Part shown: positions 7,149 to 10,457 of the stretch, piece after piece
How the letters are laid out: each line of letters begins with the position of its first letter
How positions within the stretch are numbered: position 1 is the stretch's first letter
From: Strigomonas culicis
Taxonomy: Eukaryota > Euglenozoa > Kinetoplastea > Trypanosomatida > Trypanosomatidae
DNA: 10,457 bases
Assembly: GCA_000482145.1 (NCBI GenBank)
Contig: AUXH01000650.1
Coordinates: 1-10,457 of the forward strand
Reading direction: 5' to 3'
Position numbers and translations under genes: made by a program
Notes under the pieces: model-generated
Told to the model about the DNA's origin: nothing
Database searches by the model: none
Seen by the model: only the letters and a program-made list of their open reading frames with translations

Positions 7149-8927
7149 ATGGCGCATCCGGTACTGGAGGGGGAGGCGATTGTGCCGACGTCCCTCACCT
7201 TCGAGAACGACGACGACGGGCAGGGGATGGCGGCCGACGACGACATGGACCTCAACGCGTTCCGCCGCGTCGTGCAGGACCAGCAGGACCGTGACCTGCC
7301 TGTCCCGCCGCGCGCGATGCTGAAGTACATCCCGGAGGTGACGGACGACTTCATTCGCAACTTCCTGCTGCGCTACGACATGCGGCAGACGCTGGAGATG
7401 TTCGAGGTGGAGTGGTACCAGAAGAAGGGCTCGACGGCGCACCGCAGCACGCCGCTCGTGCCGGACAACTACCTAGAGACAGCCGCGCTGCTGCACCGCG
7501 TGGAGGTGCTGGAGCGCCAGCTGCGCGAGCACGCGGAGCTGACCACGAAGCTCAACCGGCAGTGGCGGCAGGCGAAGCGGGAGCGCGACTTCCACAAGGT
7601 CAGCCACAGCCGCGCCGTGCAGGCGAGCGACAAGGCGTCCAAGCTGCTGAGGCAGACCAGCCACACCGCGTCCGACATGGTGCCCACGCTGGAGGAGTTC
7701 AAGAAGCGCTGCGACGCGCTCTTCAAGGCGAAGTCGCTCGTCACGATGGAGCGCGACAAGCTGGCGGCACAGGTGGAGACGCTCGAGAAGCGGCTGGCCG
7801 CGGCGGAGGAGCCCGCCGCGGGCCCCACGGTGCCGGCGAGCGCCAAGGGCAAGCGTAGCAAGGCCCCGCCAGGGAAGGACGGCACCGCGACCGCCAAGGC
7901 CGCGGGTGGCGCCGCCGCCTCCAAGGCGCGCACCGCCTCCCCCGCGGCGACGGCAACCGCCGTCGCTGCGGCGGACGGCTTTCTGTGGCCCCCGGACGAG
8001 CGGCAGGCGAGGGCGCCGCCGCCGCCGTCGGTGCCCGCGAGCGTGGTGAGCTGGCGCAACACGGCGACGATCACGGCGCACACAATGGCGGTCACGCGGC
8101 TGGCGCTACACCCCGTGAAGCCGGCCGTCGCGACCTGCAGCGACGACGGCACGTGGCGGCTCATGACGCTGCCGAAGGGCGACCTCATCCTCTCCGGCGT
8201 CGGGCACCAGAACTGGGTCGCGTCCATCGCGATGCACCCCCGCGGCACGATGGTCGGCACCGGCTCCGGCGACCAGACGGTGAAGCTGTGGGACCTCGGC
8301 ACCAACTCGTGCGTGCACACGCTGAAGGCGCACACGGACGGCGTCCTCGGACTCGACTTCCAGGAGTCCGGGCTGCTGCTCGCGAGCGGCTCACTCGACA
8401 GCACGAGCCGCGTGTGGGACGTGGAGTACGGCGTGTCACGGCAAACCCTCCATGGCCACACGGCGGCCGTCAACGCCGTGCAGTGGCAGCCCTACGCGAA
8501 CCTGCTGTACAGCGGTAGCGGCGACAAGACGGTCGGCCTGTGGGACTGTCGCATGAACTGCCGCGCCGGCTCGCTCACCGGCCACCGCAACGCGGTGCTG
8601 TCGGTGGCGGCCGTCGCCAGCGGCGACGTGCTGGCCTCCTGCGACGCGGAGGGCGTCGTCGCGGTGTGGGACGTGAGGCGGATGGAGCAGCGGCTGCGGC
8701 TGGCGTGCGGCCCGCAGGCCGCGAACCACGTGGGGCTCGACGCCGCCGGGCAGTGGGCCGCCGTGGCGAGCGACGACGGCACCATCAAGTTGATCAACGT
8801 GCGCGAGGAGACCGTAACGGAGCTGAGCGGGCACACCGACGCGGTGCTCTGCGTCGCCTTCGACCCCGCGACGCAGGGCTCGCTCGTGAGCTGCGGCGCC
8901 GACCTGACGGTGCGCTGCTGGAGCTAG
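7149..8927 (+). CDS. PF20: PF20/SPAG16 axonemal central-pair WD-repeat protein
   Basis: PF20 (SPAG16 in mammals) belongs to the central-pair apparatus of motile 9+2 flagella, and its loss causes paralysed or abnormal beating in algae, mice and trypanosomes. This 592-residue protein has the family architecture. An acidic N-terminus precedes the conserved segment IPEVTDDFIRNFLLRY...TLEMFEVEWYQKK (61-93), which resembles a LisH-like helical dimerisation motif. A heptad-rich coiled coil follows (about 108-220, for example LLHRVEVLERQLREHAEL), then a low-complexity Ala/Lys/Pro linker (about 221-295). Seven WD repeats (about 303-592) form one beta-propeller, with endings such as TVKLWDL (378), SRVWDV (420), TVGLWDC (461) and VVAVWDV (503). 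The sixth repeat is weaker, ending TIKLINV instead of WD. ATG 7149 is the first ATG after the acceptor at 7026; three codons more are open upstream, but only to a TTG. Calling it PF20 rather than a generic WD protein rests on the N-terminal segment and the overall length. Confidence 0.92.
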   Translation: MAHPVLEGEAIVPTSLTFENDDDGQGMAADDDMDLNAFRRVVQDQQDRDLPVPPRAMLKYIPEVTDDFIRNFLLRYDMRQTLEMFEVEWYQKKGSTAHRSTPLVPDNYLETAALLHRVEVLERQLREHAELTTKLNRQWRQAKRERDFHKVSHSRAVQASDKASKLLRQTSHTASDMVPTLEEFKKRCDALFKAKSLVTMERDKLAAQVETLEKRLAAAEEPAAGPTVPASAKGKRSKAPPGKDGTATAKAAGGAAASKARTASPAATATAVAAADGFLWPPDERQARAPPPPSVPASVVSWRNTATITAHTMAVTRLALHPVKPAVATCSDDGTWRLMTLPKGDLILSGVGHQNWVASIAMHPRGTMVGTGSGDQTVKLWDLGTNSCVHTLKAHTDGVLGLDFQESGLLLASGSLDSTSRVWDVEYGVSRQTLHGHTAAVNAVQWQPYANLLYSGSGDKTVGLWDCRMNCRAGSLTGHRNAVLSVAAVASGDVLASCDAEGVVAVWDVRRMEQRLRLACGPQAANHVGLDAAGQWAAVASDDGTIKLINVREETVTELSGHTDAVLCVAFDPATQGSLVSCGADLTVRCWS

Positions 8928-9193
8928 GCAGCGGCGGGCGCACGCCACACCCCCAGCGATGTAGGACCGGTGAAGATGTATAGCATGTAGCGGCGCTGCT
9001 GTGTTGTCTACTGTACCCTTTTCTCTTTTTGTTTCTTCTTTTTTCCCCTTTGACATGTATTGTTATTGTTCCATATATACGACACTTAATGCTAATGGAC
9101 GCGCAGCTCGTGTGCCCCTCTCTCCTGCTTCGTTAAACGGACTAAATATGTAGTTGTGGCTCGTGATCAGTGGTCCGTGTCGTGCATTTTTTA
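8928..9193 (+). other. Intergenic spacer, PF20 3' UTR
   Basis: This mixed-composition spacer holds no gene I can support. A 35-base pyrimidine-rich tract at about 9016-9051 is followed by the AG at 9105-9106, with no coding frame served by it. It may set the PF20 poly(A) site. Confidence 0.55.
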
Positions 9194-9229
9194 TTCCCCC
9201 CCCTCCCTCTCTCTCTCTCTCCGTCTCAG
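9194..9229 (+). promoter_or_regulatory. Spliced-leader acceptor of the cofactor B gene
   Basis: A run of C followed by CT repeats (9194-9227) leads to an AG at 9228-9229. The 5' UTR would be 116 bases with no ATG before 9346. A second pyrimidine-rich stretch (about 9292-9332) lies just before the ATG, with no AG between it and the start codon. Confidence 0.7.
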
Positions 9230-9345
9230 ATCTTGTAGCTTCAGCTCTTTACTATACAGCTGCCGTGGTGACCGTTCGCGACGCAACCGGCATCTCTTTT
9301 CACCTTTTCGGTTCCCTCTTTTTCTCTTCCTTGTCACGCTACGCC

Positions 9346-10047
9346 ATGTCCACCATCGTGAAGGTGCAGCTGACCGTGTCGACGAGCGGCATGGCGGTGT
9401 CGGAGAAGCGGTACGGCCTCACCCAGACCATCCAGAGCATCAAGGAGAATGCCTACACTCACTTCGCCGTGCCGGCGGACCGCGCGCGGCTCGAGCTCTA
9501 CGACGACCGCGGCGTGAAGGTGGAGAGTGACATGGAGGATAGCCGTCCCCTCGGCTACTACCAGTGCCGCGATGACTTCCGCATCCACGTGGTGGACCTG
9601 CAGCCTCCGGCGCAGCAGGAGAACTACACAGACGTGTCGCAGGTGGAGAAGTTCGAGATCTCGGAGGAGGAGTGGCTGCGGCGCGGCGACAACATGCGCG
9701 CCTTCAAGCAGAAGATGCAGGAGCAGCAGCGCGCCGAGATGGCCGCCGCGGGCATCGCGCCGCCGGCGGAGATCACGGACGAGAGCTATCAGGAGGCGGC
9801 CGCGGGCATCCATGTTGGCGACCGCTGCATGTGCGCGCCCGGGGACCGGCTGGGGACGGTGCGCTACGTGGGCCTCATCCGGACCCTCAAGCCGGGGTAC
9901 TGGGTCGGGGTCGAGTTTGACGAGCCGGTCGGCAAATCAGACGGTAGCGTGAAGGGGGTGCGCGTCTTCGAGTGTGCGCCACAGTACGGCGGCTTTATGC
10001 GGCCGGACGCGGTGACCGTCGGAGACTACCCCCCGGAGGTGTACTGA
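9346..10047 (+). CDS. TBCB: Tubulin-folding cofactor B (UBL + CAP-Gly)
   Basis: Cofactor B captures alpha-tubulin released from the cytosolic chaperonin and passes it to cofactor E during alpha/beta-tubulin dimer assembly. The 233-residue protein has the expected order. An N-terminal ubiquitin-like domain (about 3-86) includes the typical LGYYQCRDDFRIHVVDLQP. A charged coiled-coil linker (about 100-135) contains EKFEISEEEWLRRGDNMRAF. The C-terminal CAP-Gly domain (about 155-226) shows GDRCMCAPGDRLGTVRYVG, GYWVGVEFDEP, GKSDGSVKG in place of the usual GKNDG, and FMRPDAVTVGDYPPE. It stops at PPEVY, a few residues earlier than animal cofactor B, and lacks the acidic DEI-type tail. The start at 9346 is the first ATG after the acceptor at 9229. 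The frame stays open 64 codons further up but without any ATG, and that extension would be low-complexity Phe/Ser/Leu. Confidence 0.95.
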   Translation: MSTIVKVQLTVSTSGMAVSEKRYGLTQTIQSIKENAYTHFAVPADRARLELYDDRGVKVESDMEDSRPLGYYQCRDDFRIHVVDLQPPAQQENYTDVSQVEKFEISEEEWLRRGDNMRAFKQKMQEQQRAEMAAAGIAPPAEITDESYQEAAAGIHVGDRCMCAPGDRLGTVRYVGLIRTLKPGYWVGVEFDEPVGKSDGSVKGVRVFECAPQYGGFMRPDAVTVGDYPPEVY

Positions 10048-10059
10048 TGGATGCCACCG

Positions 10060-10073
10060 CCCCCCCCCCCCCC
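10060..10073 (+). repeat. Poly(C) run, 14 bases
   Basis: Fourteen consecutive C begin 13 bases after the cofactor B stop codon. On the other strand this is a G14 run, able in principle to form a G-rich structure. Homopolymers like this are also prone to length errors in sequencing. Confidence 0.9.
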
Positions 10074-10088
10074 TCCTCCACCCCACAA

Positions 10089-10122
10089 GTGTATGTGTGT
10101 GCGCGCGTGTGTATGCATACAT
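10089..10122. repeat. Alternating purine-pyrimidine tract (TG/CG)
   Basis: Thirty-four bases alternate perfectly between purine and pyrimidine, with a core of GCGCGC flanked by GT repeats and ending in the 10-base palindrome GTATGCATAC (10111-10120). This composition favours left-handed Z-DNA under negative supercoiling. Confidence 0.8.
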
Positions 10123-10301
10123 CGATGCATTGTACGTGTACATATCTCATTTTATTAGTATTATTATCATTATTCGTGTGTGCGTGGGGCAGGAGAGCCA
10201 TTGCACAGGAGTAATCAGTTTCCTTTCTTTGATGTGTGTTTTTGTGTGTTTGTGTACCTACTCTGTGTGTTCTTAGTCTCACCAATATGCTTACTTGCTT
10301 G

Positions 10302-10304
<3 letters not shown>

Positions 10305-10340
<36 letters not shown>

Positions 10341-10351
10341 ACTCTCTCTCT
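10305..10351 (+). repeat. (TC)n microsatellite
   Basis: TC repeats run without interruption from 10305 to 10335 and continue with single A interruptions at 10336 and 10341 to about 10351. It is a pyrimidine mirror repeat and may also form part of the extended splice signal for the next gene. Confidence 0.9.
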
Positions 10352-10372
10352 GCTGTCTGTTTCTGTTTCCTG

Positions 10373-10393
10373 TTCTTTTTTTTCCGTCCCAAG
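10373..10393 (+). promoter_or_regulatory. Probable spliced-leader acceptor for the next gene downstream
   Basis: A pyrimidine tract (10373-10390, broken by a G at 10386) is followed by AAG, with the AG at 10392-10393. No open frame with coding character starts in the remaining 64 bases, so the gene it serves presumably begins beyond the window. Confidence 0.45.
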
Positions 10394-10457
10394 TAAATAG
10401 TTTTTTTTAATCAGCAAAAGCAGTATTTTAACTCGTATTGGGAGTTTTTTTCTTTCT

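Larger units (their letters stand above)
10048..10372 (+). other. Intergenic spacer rich in simple sequence, TBCB 3' UTR
   Basis: No gene is seen. In order it holds a 14-C run, a TG/CG alternating tract, an AT-rich stretch (about 10141-10175), TG-rich patches and a long TC repeat. These are typical of kinetoplastid spacers and probably include the cofactor B polyadenylation site. Confidence 0.65.

Noticed and set aside
9154..9345. Possible 64-codon N-terminal extension of cofactor B
   Set aside because: It has no ATG, lies partly upstream of the likely splice acceptor at 9229, and would encode low-complexity sequence from pyrimidine tracts. The ubiquitin-like domain begins right after the ATG at 9346.
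1..10457. tRNA, snoRNA, rRNA, CRISPR, transposon or defence-type systems
   Set aside because: I saw no paired-arm tRNA pattern, no regularly spaced repeats, no reverse transcriptase or transposase motifs, and no terminal repeats. A structured-RNA covariance search would be needed to exclude small RNAs in the spacers.

Overview
The window looks like nuclear chromosomal DNA of a trypanosomatid (kinetoplastid protist). Six protein genes all lie on the + strand. None shows an intron, and each start codon sits just downstream of one or more polypyrimidine tracts followed by a lone AG. That is the expected layout of a polycistronic unit processed by spliced-leader trans-splicing and polyadenylation. 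Coding regions are very GC-rich, with G/C strongly preferred at third positions, while spacers are AT-rich or pyrimidine-rich. I cannot name the genus.

Layout, left to right: (1) the 3' three quarters of a cytosolic/IRP1-type aconitase, entering from outside the window (to 1986); (2) a 1.33-kb AT-rich spacer full of A-tracts and orphan pyrimidine tracts (1987-3317); (3) a pentatricopeptide-repeat (PPR) protein, probably mitochondrial (3318-4346); (4) a small BTB/T1 (KCTD-like) protein (4823-5551); (5) family 1 uracil-DNA glycosylase with a disordered N-terminal tail (5868-6842); (6) the axonemal central-pair protein PF20/SPAG16 with seven WD repeats (7149-8927); (7) tubulin-folding cofactor B (9346-10047); (8) a simple-sequence-rich spacer (10048-10457) ending in what looks like the splice acceptor of the next gene.

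The genes do not form a functional operon. They cover the TCA cycle, organellar RNA metabolism, protein-complex assembly, base-excision repair, flagellar motility and tubulin folding, as is normal for co-transcribed kinetoplastid genes. PF20 and cofactor B both concern microtubules, but adjacency alone is weak evidence of a link. From memory, aconitase and PF20 lie a few genes apart on T. brucei chromosome 10, so the block may be conserved synteny.

I found no mobile element, CRISPR array, tRNA, rRNA or obviously new multi-gene system. The points most worth a second look are: an apparent one-base frameshift at the extreme left edge; splice-site arrangements that could change the N-terminus of the PPR protein or the upstream ORFs of the glycosylase; candidate PCNA- and SUMO-interaction motifs in the glycosylase tail; the unusual C-terminus of cofactor B; and a long alternating purine-pyrimidine tract near the right end.
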